Positions 25,624 through 35,794 of a DNA stretch of 64,000 nucleotides are shown piece after piece. Where the stretch lies: the NCBI RefSeq assembly GCF_030160235.1, contig NZ_BSNY01000027.1:62001-126000 (forward strand). The letters run 5' to 3'. Numbering within the stretch: position 1 is the first letter of the stretch; every line of letters starts with the position of its first letter. The notes under the pieces are model-generated. The model saw only the letters and a list, made by a program, of their open reading frames with translations, searched no databases and was not told the DNA's origin. The translations under genes were made by a program, and so were the position numbers. This DNA comes from Mesorhizobium huakuii. GTDB taxonomy: Bacteria > Pseudomonadota > Alphaproteobacteria > Rhizobiales > Rhizobiaceae.

Positions 25624-26571
25624 ATGACCGCCTACCTCCTCAAGCGCCTCGCAATCTCGCTTGCCACGCTGGTGCTGGCCTCCATCGTGGTGTTCGCCGT
25701 GCTGGAAATCCTGCCGGGCGACCCGGCGCGGCTGATGCTAGGCATGAACGCCAGCGCCGACCAGGTCGAACTCTTGCGCAACCAGATGGGCCTGAACGCT
25801 CCCCTCCTCTTGCGCTATTTGCACTGGGCCGGCGGCCTGCTCAGCCTCGATTTTGGCCGCTCCTACACCTATTCGGTGCCGGTCATCGATCTGGTGCGCG
25901 AACGGCTTGCCGTCTCGCTGCCGCTGGCGCTGATCGCGCTCGCGCTTTCCACCGTCATCGCCATTCCGGTCGGCCTGTTTTCCGCCAGCCGACGCGGCCG
26001 GGCCGGCGACACGATTTCCATGGGCGCGGCACAGCTTGGCGTCGCGGTGCCCAATTTCTGGTTCGCGCTGATGCTGATCTATGTCTTCGCCGTCTGGCTG
26101 CGGCTGGTGCCGGCCGGCGGTTTCCCCGGCTGGAGCGCCGGCATATGGCCGGCGCTGAAATCGCTGCTGCTGCCGGCGGTGGCGCTTGCCTTGCCGCAGG
26201 CGGCGATCCTGGCGCGCGTCACCCGCTCGGCACTGATCGAGGTGCTGAACGAGGACTATATCCGCACTGCCCGCGCCAAGGGCCTGCCCTACCGCGCCGT
26301 GCTGTGGCGGCATGCGCTGCGCAACGCCATGATCCCGGTGCTGACCATTCTTGGCCTGCAATTCGCGTTCCTGCTCGCCGGCACCATCATCATCGAGAAC
26401 GTCTTCTATTTGCCCGGCCTCGGCCGGCTGGTGTTCCAGGCGATCACGCAACGCGACCTGATCGTTGTCGAAAGCGTCGTCATGCTGCTGGTCGCCGCCG
26501 TCATAGCCGTCAACCTCGTCGTCGACCTTTCCTACGCGGTCGTCGATCCGCGCCTGAGAAGCCGGCAATGA
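25624..26571 (+). CDS. ABC transporter permease, DppB type
   Basis: A 315-residue inner-membrane permease with about six transmembrane segments and the cytoplasmic EAA loop (EDYIRTARAKGLPYRAVLWRHALRNA split across the motif) that docks to the ATPase. The N-terminus MTAYLLKRLAISLATLVLAS is typical of DppB/GsiC. ATG 25624 is chosen; a GTG at 25618 is two codons upstream. Its stop overlaps the next permease start (ATGA at 26568-26571). It forms the channel with the next gene product. Confidence 0.92.
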   Translation: MTAYLLKRLAISLATLVLASIVVFAVLEILPGDPARLMLGMNASADQVELLRNQMGLNAPLLLRYLHWAGGLLSLDFGRSYTYSVPVIDLVRERLAVSLPLALIALALSTVIAIPVGLFSASRRGRAGDTISMGAAQLGVAVPNFWFALMLIYVFAVWLRLVPAGGFPGWSAGIWPALKSLLLPAVALALPQAAILARVTRSALIEVLNEDYIRTARAKGLPYRAVLWRHALRNAMIPVLTILGLQFAFLLAGTIIIENVFYLPGLGRLVFQAITQRDLIVVESVVMLLVAAVIAVNLVVDLSYAVVDPRLRSRQ

Positions 26572-27437
26572 CCCTGCACATCGACATCCCTGAAGAGACA
26601 ATGAGTGGCATTCTGGCCAAGGCCTTCCGGAACACCGCTTTCGTCACCGGCTTCGTCATCACCGTGCTGATCCTGGCGATGGCTCTCGTGTCCTATGTCT
26701 GGACACCCTACGATGTGACGAAGCTGGTCATAGCCGACAAGACGCAGGGCCCCTCGCTGGCACACTGGTTCGGCACCGACCATTTCGGCCGCGACATCCT
26801 GTCGATGATCATGGTCGGCGCCCGCAATTCGATCGCCGTTGCGCTGGTCGCGGTCGGTATCGGCATGGGCGTCGGCGTGCCGCTCGGCGCCTTTGCCGCG
26901 GCGCGCGGCGGCCTCATCGACGAGGCGCTGATGCGCGTCAACGATCTCGTCTTCGCCTTCCCCGCGCTGCTGTCGGCGATCATGATCACGGCCATCTTCG
27001 GGCCGGGCGCCGTCAACGCCATCATCGCCATCGGCATCTTCAACATCCCGGTCTTTGCCCGCGTCGCCCGCGCCGGAGCGCTGGCGATCTGGCCGCGCGA
27101 GTTCATTCTGGCCGCGCGCGCCGCGGGAAAAAGCAGAACGCAGATATCGATCGAACATGTGCTGCCCAACATCGCCACGCTGCTCCTTGTGCAAGGCACC
27201 ATCCAGTTCGCGCTGGGCATCCTCGCAGAGGCCGGGCTTTCCTATCTCGGCCTCGGCGCGCAGCCGCCCATGCCGAGTTGGGGCCGCATGCTGTTCGACG
27301 CGCAGACGCGCATGGTGGTGGCGCCATGGATGGCGATCTTTCCCGGCATGGCGATCGTCATCACCGTGCTCGGCCTGAATCTCCTGGGCGACGGCATCGC
27401 CGACATTCTCGACCCGAAATCGCGGCGGCAGCGATGA
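26568..27437 (+). CDS. ABC transporter permease, DppC type
   Basis: A 289-residue permease with an N-terminal transmembrane helix, then the DppC-specific periplasmic segment (AHWFGTDHFGRDILSMIMVGARNS read in parts) and a permease core ending GLNLLGDGIADILDPKSRRQR. The EAA loop is FILAARAAGKSRTQISIEHVLPN. It starts within the previous stop and its own stop overlaps the ATPase start (ATGA at 27434-27437), so translation of the three genes is coupled. Confidence 0.92.
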   Translation: MTLHIDIPEETMSGILAKAFRNTAFVTGFVITVLILAMALVSYVWTPYDVTKLVIADKTQGPSLAHWFGTDHFGRDILSMIMVGARNSIAVALVAVGIGMGVGVPLGAFAAARGGLIDEALMRVNDLVFAFPALLSAIMITAIFGPGAVNAIIAIGIFNIPVFARVARAGALAIWPREFILAARAAGKSRTQISIEHVLPNIATLLLVQGTIQFALGILAEAGLSYLGLGAQPPMPSWGRMLFDAQTRMVVAPWMAIFPGMAIVITVLGLNLLGDGIADILDPKSRRQR

Positions 27438-29056
27438 GCCTGCTGGAGATCGAGAACCTGTCGCTGACCATTGGCGACACACAGATCCTGAAAGGCATGG
27501 AACTCTCCGTCGCCCCCGGTGAGGTGATGGGGTTGGTCGGCGAATCCGGCTCCGGCAAATCGATGACGGCGCTGACAGTGATGCGGCTTCTGCCGTATGC
27601 CGCGCGCGCCAGCGGGCGAGTCTCCTTCGACGGCATCGACATCCTGGCAGCAACCGAGGACCAGATGTGCGCGCTGCGCGGCGACGACGTCGGCATGGTG
27701 TTCCAGGAGCCGATGACAGCCCTCAATCCGGTGAAGACCATCGGCGAGCAGGTCGCCGAAGGCATACGCTGGCACACCAAGGCCACGCGCGCCGGGGCTG
27801 AAGAGCGGGCGCGAAGAATGCTCGACCGCGTCGGCCTGCCGCAAGCGAAATTCCCACTGTCGCGCTATCCGCACGAACTGTCGGGCGGCCAGCGCCAGCG
27901 CGTCGTCATCGCCATCGCCTGCGCGCTGAAGCCGAAGCTGCTGATCGCCGACGAGCCGACGACGGCGCTCGACGTCGTGCTGCAGGCGCAGATCCTCGAC
28001 CTCTTGCGCGACCTCGTCGCGGAGAGTCGCATGGGCCTGCTGCTGATCTCGCACGACCTCGCCGTGGTGACCGAAATGGCCGACCGCATCACGATCCTGC
28101 GCCGCGGCGAGGTGATGGAAGCCGGCGACACGGCCCGCACGCTGTCCGAACAGCTCCACCCCTACACGCGCCAGCTGGCGCAGGCCTCGACGCATGTGCC
28201 GGCGCGCGCCAGGCCGCACGATACAAGTCAGGGCAAGCCCCTGCTTCAGGTCGAAGGCGTGACCCGCGACTATCCCGGACGGCGCACGTCCCTGTTCAAG
28301 CGGGCAGTCCCTATCCGCGCGGTCGACGATGTCTCGCTGTCGATGCAGCCGGGTCAGTCGGTGGCGTTGGTCGGCCGCTCCGGCTGCGGCAAGTCAACGC
28401 TCGCCCGCATGATCCTGGCGCTGGACAAGCCGAGTTCGGGCGCGATCCGGTTTCGCGGCGAGACCACCACCGGCAAGAGCGAAGCCGAATTGAAACCCGC
28501 CAGGCGCGACATGCAGGTTGTATTCCAGGACCCGTACGGCTCCTTCGATCCGCGCCAGAAGGTCGAAAAACTGGTCGCCGAGCCGTTGCATGTGCTGGAC
28601 AAGAAGCCGACGCGAGCCGAGCGCCGCGAGATGGTGGCGCACGCACTGCACGAGGTCGGCCTCGATCAGCGCGACATGGACAAATACCCGCACGAATTTT
28701 CCGGCGGCCAGCGCCAGCGCCTGTCGATCGCCCGCGCCATCATCACCCGACCCAAGCTGGTCGTCGCCGACGAGCCGGTCTCGGCGCTCGATGTCTCGAT
28801 CCGAGCGCAAATCCTCGATCTGTTCGCCGAGCTCAACCAGAAACTCGGCATCGCCTATCTCTTCATCACCCACGACCTGACCGTTGCGCGGGCCATCACC
28901 GACCAGGTGCTGGTCATGCATGACGGCAAGATCGTCGAGCGCGGCAAGACGAACGAGGTGCTCGACCATCCGCAGTCCGAGGCTGCCAAGGCGTTGGTGG
29001 CTGCGGCGCCGGACCTGCACCGGGCAATCGCTCGGCGGATGCAGGAGCAAGGGTGA
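27434..29056 (+). CDS. Fused DppD-DppF ABC ATPase
   Basis: A 540-residue protein containing two complete ABC ATPase domains. Domain 1 (about 1-260) has P-loop GESGSGKS, signature LSGGQRQRV and Walker B LLIADEPTTALD. Domain 2 (about 270-540) has P-loop GRSGCGKS, signature FSGGQRQRL and Walker B LVVADEPVSALD. The C-terminal oligopeptide-transporter extension with Cys clusters of stand-alone DppD/DppF proteins is not seen. It energises the peptide-type importer encoded just upstream. Fused versions are common in Rhizobiales. Confidence 0.93.
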   Translation: MSLLEIENLSLTIGDTQILKGMELSVAPGEVMGLVGESGSGKSMTALTVMRLLPYAARASGRVSFDGIDILAATEDQMCALRGDDVGMVFQEPMTALNPVKTIGEQVAEGIRWHTKATRAGAEERARRMLDRVGLPQAKFPLSRYPHELSGGQRQRVVIAIACALKPKLLIADEPTTALDVVLQAQILDLLRDLVAESRMGLLLISHDLAVVTEMADRITILRRGEVMEAGDTARTLSEQLHPYTRQLAQASTHVPARARPHDTSQGKPLLQVEGVTRDYPGRRTSLFKRAVPIRAVDDVSLSMQPGQSVALVGRSGCGKSTLARMILALDKPSSGAIRFRGETTTGKSEAELKPARRDMQVVFQDPYGSFDPRQKVEKLVAEPLHVLDKKPTRAERREMVAHALHEVGLDQRDMDKYPHEFSGGQRQRLSIARAIITRPKLVVADEPVSALDVSIRAQILDLFAELNQKLGIAYLFITHDLTVARAITDQVLVMHDGKIVERGKTNEVLDHPQSEAAKALVAAAPDLHRAIARRMQEQG

Positions 29057-29071
29057 GCGGGGTGAAAAAAC

Positions 29072-29503
29072 CTACTCTTCCGGCTTCACCACATCGACCG
29101 GGCTGATGTCGAGCAGGTCGAGCGTGCGGCGCAAGAGGCGCACCTCGCTTTCGGCCAGCTGCGAATCCGCCTTGGCGATCTCCGCCATATGCTGGGCCAA
29201 TTGCTTGCGCCGTTCGACGTCGAGATCGCGAAACAGCGCGATCGCCTGCGAGCCGTTGGTCTCGTAGCCGAACTCGTTGAGATACTCGATGACGGCGTCG
29301 ATGCTGGTTTCCTGAATGCCGAAGGCGTCCTTGCAGATGCGCCGGAAGGCAACCATCTCGCTCTCGCTGACCGTCCCGTCGGCCAGGATCATGCGGAACA
29401 GCATCAGAAGTTCAGCCGACAGGACAGGATCGTCGGCAACCTTGCGCACGCCCGGGTCGCCGTCGAAGATGGAGCGTATCTGGTCCAGCAATGCGAATGC
29501 CAT
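29072..29503 (-). CDS. TerB-like protein
   Basis: A 143-residue all-helical acidic protein with the TerB-type pattern: MILADGTVSESEMVAFRRIC and MAEIAKADSQLAESEVRLLRR, two acidic repeats that in TerB bind metal. The cellular role of stand-alone TerB proteins is poorly defined; tellurite resistance is a historical label. It converges with the ABC operon (16 bp gap) and is divergent from the TSUP transporter gene. Confidence 0.8.
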   Translation of the reverse strand: MAFALLDQIRSIFDGDPGVRKVADDPVLSAELLMLFRMILADGTVSESEMVAFRRICKDAFGIQETSIDAVIEYLNEFGYETNGSQAIALFRDLDVERRKQLAQHMAEIAKADSQLAESEVRLLRRTLDLLDISPVDVVKPEE

Positions 29504-29637
29504 CAGGGTCTCTTTCCGGGTTAACCAAATCCAAGCGCATTGCGCTTGGATAGAGGTAGCGCGGAATCGGCCTTGCGCAAACAGGGCTGTCGTGGTCGAA
29601 CGCCGTTATCCCGCCGCCCGGACGTCTCTCATATCAG

Positions 29638-30423
29638 ATGATCGATCTCACCACACAGACAATCGCTATGCTCGCCGTCGCCGCCTTTGCGGCGGGCTTT
29701 GTCGATTCGATCGCCGGGGGCGGTGGGCTGATCACCATTCCGGCGCTGCTGCTTGCCGGTTTCTCGCCGGTCGAGGCGCTTGGGACCAACAAGCTGCAAG
29801 GCATGTTCGGCTCCGGCTCGGCGACCATCCACTACGCCTCGAAGGGACATGTCGACCTGCGCCGTCAATTGCCGTCGGCGCTGCTGGCGGCTGCCGGCGG
29901 TGTCGTTGGCGCCTTGCTGGCCACCATCGTTCCGGGCGATCTCCTGCGCGCCCTGCTGCCCCTGGTACTGATCGCCATCGCACTTTACTTCGCGCTCAAG
30001 CCCAACATGAACGATGTCGACCGGGCCGAGCGCCTGTCGCCCTTCCTGTTCGGGTTGACCCTGGTGCCGGCAATCGGCTTCTATGACGGCCTGTTCGGCC
30101 CCGGTGCCGGCTCCTTCTACATGCTGGCCTTCGTCGCCCTTGCCGGCTACGGCGTGCTCAAGGCGACGGCGCACACCAAGCTGCTCAACTTCGCCTCCAA
30201 CATCGGCGGCTTCATCGTCTTCGCCGCTGTCGGCGTCATCTCCTGGAAGATCGGCCTGATGATGGGCATTGCCCAGTTCCTCGGCGCCCGCGTCGGTGCG
30301 AGCCTCGCCATGCGCATCGGCGCCAGGCTGATCAAGCCGCTGCTGGTGATCGTCTGCCTCGCGCTGGCGGTGAAGCTTCTGGCCGACCCCGCCAACCCTC
30401 TGCGTGTCATGATTGGTGTGTGA
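29638..30423 (+). CDS. TSUP-family (TauE/SafE) membrane transporter
   Basis: A 261-residue inner-membrane protein with about eight transmembrane segments and the TSUP duplicated motif: AGFVDSIAGGGGLITIPALL in the first half and GFYDGLFGPGAGSFYMLAF in the second. Members export or import sulfite, sulfoacetate or other organosulfur anions; the substrate here is unknown. ATG 29638 opens the gene. The next gene encodes a short membrane peptide. Confidence 0.88.
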   Translation: MIDLTTQTIAMLAVAAFAAGFVDSIAGGGGLITIPALLLAGFSPVEALGTNKLQGMFGSGSATIHYASKGHVDLRRQLPSALLAAAGGVVGALLATIVPGDLLRALLPLVLIAIALYFALKPNMNDVDRAERLSPFLFGLTLVPAIGFYDGLFGPGAGSFYMLAFVALAGYGVLKATAHTKLLNFASNIGGFIVFAAVGVISWKIGLMMGIAQFLGARVGASLAMRIGARLIKPLLVIVCLALAVKLLADPANPLRVMIGV

Positions 30424-30474
30424 TCACGCGCCTGTTACTATGGCGCTGTTCGAATCATGTTGGAGGAGCCACGC

Positions 30475-30645
30475 ATGAATCTCAGCGCGCCTACCCAGAT
30501 CGTTTTCATCATTTCCCTGGTCATCGCCATCATCGGCATTCTCGCCGCGCTTGGCGTACTTGCGTTCATCCCGCTCGCATCGGTGTGGATCGTTCTCATT
30601 GCCTACATCGTGCTCGCCGCAGGCTGCCTGATGCGCGGCGCCTGA
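30475..30645 (+). CDS. Small membrane protein, 56 aa
   Basis: A 56-residue hydrophobic protein with two transmembrane segments (IVFIISLVIAIIGILAALGVL and ASVWIVLIAYIVLAAGCLM). ATG 30475 lies behind a strong GGAGGA site at about 30462, better than an in-frame start at 30457. I do not recognise a named family. It is followed by a strong terminator at 30673, so it ends a transcript that probably starts with its own promoter after the TSUP gene. Confidence 0.7.
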   Translation: MNLSAPTQIVFIISLVIAIIGILAALGVLAFIPLASVWIVLIAYIVLAAGCLMRGA

Positions 30646-30672
30646 CAAGTTTCCCTTGAAGTGGGGACAGAG

Positions 30673-30700
30673 AGCGCCCGGCCAAAAGCCGGGCGCTTTT
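30673..30700 (+). terminator. Rho-independent terminator
   Basis: A perfect 10 bp stem AGCGCCCGGC/GCCGGGCGCT with loop CAAAA followed by TTTTG, just past the small membrane protein gene. Confidence 0.88.
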
Positions 30701-30747
30701 GATTCCAGCCCACGGCTGATAGATTTGTCCCGGCGGAAGGATGGCCG

Positions 30748-31578
30748 ATGCCGATCGAGATGCAGCGCCGGAAGGAACAGGATCGCTCCGTCGCGGGCCG
30801 CTTCGAGATGCGCCGGCGCCTTCCCGATCCTGCGCTTGAGGGCATCGTCACCGACATCTGTGGCTATCGGGAAACAGCGCCAGGCCACTTCCGCAGTGTC
30901 GAATATGCCTCGCTGACCGTGCCGCTGGTGATCAGTTTCGCCGAGCCCTTCGCCATCGGCCTTGGCAAAGCGCCCGGCGACAATGACCGCTTCGCCAGTT
31001 TCGCCGCCGGGCTTTTTGCCGGACCGGTGATGATCGAATCCTTCGGCGCCGCCTGCTGCGTCCAGGTCAACTTCACACCGCTTGGAGCGCGCCGTTTCTT
31101 CCGCTTGCCGATGAGCGAACTGACCGACAGCATGGTCGTCCTCGACGACGTGCTGGGCTCCGAGGGCATGGCGCTGCGCGAACAGCTCGGCAACGCGCCG
31201 GACTGGGCGTCGCGTTTCGACCTTGCCGAAGCCTTCGTCACCGCCCGGCTTGAGCACGCCGCCGAAACGCCGCTCGAAATCGCCTGGGCCTATGAACGCA
31301 TCATCGCATCCGGCGGCCGAACTCGCATTTCCTCCATCGCCGAGAAACTGGGCTGGAGCCGAAAGCATCTCGCCGGTAGCTTTTCCAATACGATCGGCAT
31401 CGGTCCGAAGACATTGTCGCGCATCGTCCGCTTCAACCGGGCGCTCGGCCTGTCGCGGCAGCAGACAGCCGATTGGGCTGGCATCGCCGCCGATTGCGGC
31501 TATGCCGACCAGGCGCACCTGGTGCGCGAATTCCGCGACCTTGCCGGCGAGACGCCGGCGGCGCTCTCTGTCAGGTAA
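30748..31578 (+). CDS. AraC-family transcriptional regulator
   Basis: A 276-residue regulator whose C-terminal third is an AraC-type double helix-turn-helix (ISSIAEKLGWSRKHLAGSF and IAADCGYADQAHLVREFRDLAGETP). The N-terminal domain (SVEYASLTVPLVISFAEPF, FVQVNFTPLGARRFF-like CCVQVNFTPLGA) resembles the sensor domain of AraC proteins that sense small organic ligands. GGAAGG precedes ATG 30748. It is followed 73 bp later by a VOC-family gene, which it may regulate. Confidence 0.85.
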   Translation: MPIEMQRRKEQDRSVAGRFEMRRRLPDPALEGIVTDICGYRETAPGHFRSVEYASLTVPLVISFAEPFAIGLGKAPGDNDRFASFAAGLFAGPVMIESFGAACCVQVNFTPLGARRFFRLPMSELTDSMVVLDDVLGSEGMALREQLGNAPDWASRFDLAEAFVTARLEHAAETPLEIAWAYERIIASGGRTRISSIAEKLGWSRKHLAGSFSNTIGIGPKTLSRIVRFNRALGLSRQQTADWAGIAADCGYADQAHLVREFRDLAGETPAALSVR

Positions 31579-31650
31579 CATTTCTTCAAGACGCTGAGCC
31601 GGCCTTCGAACAGAGTGGGTTATCGACCAATCCAGATCAAGGAGGTTCCC

Positions 31651-32070
31651 ATGCCCACCATCACTGAAGCCCCTCGCCTCTACCCTGCCCTGCGCTACGA
31701 GAACGCGGCGAAAATGATCGACTGGCTGTGTGAAGCCTTCGGCTTCAGCGTCCGCGCCCGCTATGGTGAAGGCGATGTCGTACACCATGCCGAACTGGTC
31801 TTCGGCTCCTCAATGATCATGCTGGGCAGCGCGCGCGATGACGATTACGGCAAGATGGTCGGCGAACCCGGCACCGGCGGTGGCAAATCGATCTATGTCG
31901 CCGTCGATGATGCCGATGCCGCCTATGCCAGGGCCAGAAAAGCCGGCGCCACGATCGTCCAGGAACTGACCGACCGCGACTATGGCAGCCGCGAATTCAT
32001 CTGCCGCGATCCGGAAGGCAGCGTCTGGTCGTTTGGCACCTATTGGCCGAAGGCAGGAGATATGGGCTGA
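31651..32070 (+). CDS. VOC-family (glyoxalase/bleomycin-resistance-like) protein
   Basis: A 139-residue protein with a single VOC fold: N-terminal strand-helix LYPALRYENAAKMIDWLCEAFGF and the C-terminal half ending DYGSREFICRDPEGSVWSFGTYWP, typical of glyoxalase/PhnB-like proteins. Function within this superfamily ranges from lyases and dioxygenases to antibiotic binding, so no reaction is proposed. ATG 31651 follows GGAGG closely. The preceding AraC regulator is in the same direction. Confidence 0.85.
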   Translation: MPTITEAPRLYPALRYENAAKMIDWLCEAFGFSVRARYGEGDVVHHAELVFGSSMIMLGSARDDDYGKMVGEPGTGGGKSIYVAVDDADAAYARARKAGATIVQELTDRDYGSREFICRDPEGSVWSFGTYWPKAGDMG

Positions 32071-32115
32071 GCTACCGTCGCCGACGCTGCAGGTTGGCGA
32101 AAGCATCCGAACTTC

Positions 32116-32298
32116 GTCATCCCAGGGCGAAGCAGGAGCGAAGCTCCGTCGCGAAGACCCTGGGATCCATTCCGTGACCTCTATCGAAGGACGCAGCGGA
32201 GCAGAATTCCGAACCGTCGCAACGCGTTAACCTCACGGAATGGACCCTCGGGTCTGCGCCGCGTCGCTACGTTCCTCGCTCCGCCCGAGGATGACGAC
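32116..32298. repeat. Dispersed intergenic repeat, copy B (two inverted arms)
   Basis: Left arm 32116-32178 ends GGATCCATTCCGTGAC; right arm 32233-32298 starts TCACGGAATGGACC and is its imperfect inverted complement, with a core of about 55 bp between. The left arm matches the minus strand of 25544-25609. The gap between the VOC gene and the 3' end of cobQ contains this element and no gene. Confidence 0.7.
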
Positions 32299-32345
32299 GC
32301 GGGGGCGTTTATCGCTAATTGCCAAGGTGGTTCGCGAACGGACCC

Positions 32346-33821
32346 CTACCGGGCCAGGCCGAAAATCGCGTCGCAGTCGAGGTGGCTCTCCAGCTCCGCC
32401 GCGACGTCGTCCAGCGCCCGTTCGACTTCGGCGCGGTAGTCGATGCCGGCGCCCTTGATGCCGAGGCTTTCCAGGAATTTTCCGCGAAAAGCGTCAGCGC
32501 CGAACAGGCCATGCATATAGGTGCCTGACACCTTGCCGTCGGTCGAGATCGCACCGTCCGCAACGCCGTCGATGATCGCCGTCGGCCGCATCGTGTCCGG
32601 GCCGGTGGTGCGGCCGAGATGGATTTCGTAGCCTTCGAGCGGCAGGTCGAACGGCACCGAGCGCGCGCTGACATTGCGCACCGTCTTCTCCGGCTCCATC
32701 ACCGTTTCGATATCGAGCAGGCCAAGCCCTTCGGCCTCGGTGACGCTGCCCTCGATGCCGTCGGGATCGCGCACCATTCGGCCAAGCATCTGATAGCCGC
32801 CGCAAATGCCGACGACATGGCCGCCGCGCTTGCGGTGCGCGGCAAGATCCCGGTCCCAGCCATTCTCGCGGAATTTCAGGAGATCGCCGATCGTCGATTT
32901 GGAGCCGGGAATGACCACTAGCCCGGCATCGGCCGGCAGCGACTTTCCGGGCGGCACGAACACCACCTCGACCTGCGGTTCTGCCTTGAGCGGGTCGAGG
33001 TCGTCGAAATTGGCGATGCGGCCAAGCATCGGCACTGCCACCTTAAGCGCCCGCGCCTCGCCGGATGCCAGCCGCTCCAGCACCACCGAATCCTCCGAAG
33101 GCAGCCGCGCCGCCGCCTTCAGCCACGGCACGACGCCAAAGCAGCGCCAGCCGGTGAATTTCTCGATCGCCTTGATGCCGTCATCGAACAGCGAGACGTC
33201 GCCGCGGAACTTGTTGATGAGGTAGCCGACGATCATGCGCCGGTCCTCCTCCGGCAGGATCAGATGCGTACCGGCGACCGAGGCGATCACACCGCCCCGA
33301 TCGATGTCGCCGACCAGCACAACCGGCACATCGGCGCGCGTGGCAAAGCCCATATTGGCGATGTCGCGGCTGCGCAGGTTGATTTCGGCCGGCGAGCCGG
33401 CGCCCTCGACGATGACGAGATCGGCGCCTTCGCCGACCTTCCCCCAGGAGTCGAGCACGGCGTCCATCAGCCCGGCCTTCAGCACCTGGTAATCGCGCGC
33501 CCGCGCCTCGCCGAACACCTTGCCCTGCACGATGACCTGCGCGCCAACATCGGTCTGCGGCTTGAGCAGCACTGGGTTCATGTGAACCGATGGCGCAACG
33601 CCGCAGGCGATCGCCTGCAGCCATTGCGCGCGGCCGATCTCGCCACCGCTTTTGTTGTTGTCGCCGGGAATGTCGGCGACCGCGGCGTTGTTCGACATGT
33701 TCTGCGGCTTGAACGGCCGCACGTTAAGGCCACGCTTTTTCGCGGCGCGGCACAGGCCGGCGACCAGCACCGTCTTGCCAACATCCGAACCCGTGCCTTG
33801 CAGCATGATCGCCTTTGCCAT
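32346..33821 (-). CDS. cobQ: Cobyric acid synthase
   Basis: A 491-residue glutamine-dependent amidotransferase of the cobalamin pathway, which amidates cobyrinic diamide at four side chains. The N-terminal ATP-binding domain has the P-loop GTGSDVGKTVLVAG and PFKPQNMSNNA; the C-terminal glutaminase domain has the nucleophile in GICGGYQMLGRMV and a His-containing DGKVSGTYMHGLF region. ATG 33821 is chosen because longer in-frame extensions run into the upstream gene. The start overlaps the stop of the cupin gene by one base (TGATG), so they are translationally coupled. Corrinoid made by this pathway could serve the MttB/corrinoid system at 59-62 kb. Confidence 0.95.
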   Translation of the reverse strand: MAKAIMLQGTGSDVGKTVLVAGLCRAAKKRGLNVRPFKPQNMSNNAAVADIPGDNNKSGGEIGRAQWLQAIACGVAPSVHMNPVLLKPQTDVGAQVIVQGKVFGEARARDYQVLKAGLMDAVLDSWGKVGEGADLVIVEGAGSPAEINLRSRDIANMGFATRADVPVVLVGDIDRGGVIASVAGTHLILPEEDRRMIVGYLINKFRGDVSLFDDGIKAIEKFTGWRCFGVVPWLKAAARLPSEDSVVLERLASGEARALKVAVPMLGRIANFDDLDPLKAEPQVEVVFVPPGKSLPADAGLVVIPGSKSTIGDLLKFRENGWDRDLAAHRKRGGHVVGICGGYQMLGRMVRDPDGIEGSVTEAEGLGLLDIETVMEPEKTVRNVSARSVPFDLPLEGYEIHLGRTTGPDTMRPTAIIDGVADGAISTDGKVSGTYMHGLFGADAFRGKFLESLGIKGAGIDYRAEVERALDDVAAELESHLDCDAIFGLAR

Positions 33822-34435
33822 CAGCTTCGGCCCTGCATCGCGGTTCCCGTGATCTTGGATTTCTGCGCCAGCGGCCCGCCGCGCCAGATGTAGAGCGCCA
33901 GAAGCGGCTCGTTGCCGGTTCGCATGGCGTGGTTGACATTCGAGGCGTGGTGGACGACCTCGCCCGCCTCCCGCACGCGAAAACCGCCCTCGCCCATGCG
34001 CCATTCCGTGCCGCCCGTCAGCGGAATGTAGATCTCCTCGGCGACGTGATGATGGTCGGGATAGACAATGTCTGGCCCCAGGATCAGCAGGCCGGCGGCC
34101 ACTTCGTCATTGGCGAAATGGCCACGCGTGCCGAACACTTCCAGCCAGCCATAATTGTCGATGAAGGCCCTGCCGAAATCCGCCTCGGTGTAGGTCTGCC
34201 CCCAGCGCAATCCATTGCGATGCTGCGCCAGCCATTGCACCAACGGTTTGGCGGCAGGGGGCGCCAGTTCGGCGGCACGGTCGAGATGCCGCACGCAGCT
34301 GATCCTATGCGGCTCCAGCGCGCGTGCGGGCATGTCCCAGCCGATGCGGGCCACGGCGTCGCGCACCAGGACGTTGTCCACGCAAGCGAGATAGGTGTGG
34401 AATTGCCGAAGCAGTTCGTCGAATTTTGTCGTCAC
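33821..34435 (-). CDS. DMSP-lyase-family cupin protein (DddL/DddQ-like)
   Basis: A 204-residue protein with a C-terminal cupin barrel. The metal-site pattern PDHHHVAEEIYIPL (His128-His130, Glu133/134, Tyr136) followed by VVHHASNVNHAM (His162/163, His169) resembles DMSP-lyase-family cupins, which cleave dimethylsulfoniopropionate to DMS and acrylate. This resemblance is from remembered family motifs and does not prove DMSP activity; the family also includes proteins from soil bacteria of unknown role. It is translationally coupled to cobQ downstream, an unusual pairing. Confidence 0.7.
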   Translation of the reverse strand: MTTKFDELLRQFHTYLACVDNVLVRDAVARIGWDMPARALEPHRISCVRHLDRAAELAPPAAKPLVQWLAQHRNGLRWGQTYTEADFGRAFIDNYGWLEVFGTRGHFANDEVAAGLLILGPDIVYPDHHHVAEEIYIPLTGGTEWRMGEGGFRVREAGEVVHHASNVNHAMRTGNEPLLALYIWRGGPLAQKSKITGTAMQGRS

Positions 34436-34577
34436 ATCTCGCTCCGGACATGCATTGATGCACAGCCGCTCCGCAGCGGGTCGGGTTGCGCGGCGGCATC
34501 ATTGGTCTAGATTGAGGCGCGCGCAAAGCCAAAAACGACAGGCCAGCGGGCTAGCTGGCATATAGGGAGAGAACGCC

Positions 34578-35789
<1,212 letters not shown>

Positions 35790-35794
35790 AAGAG

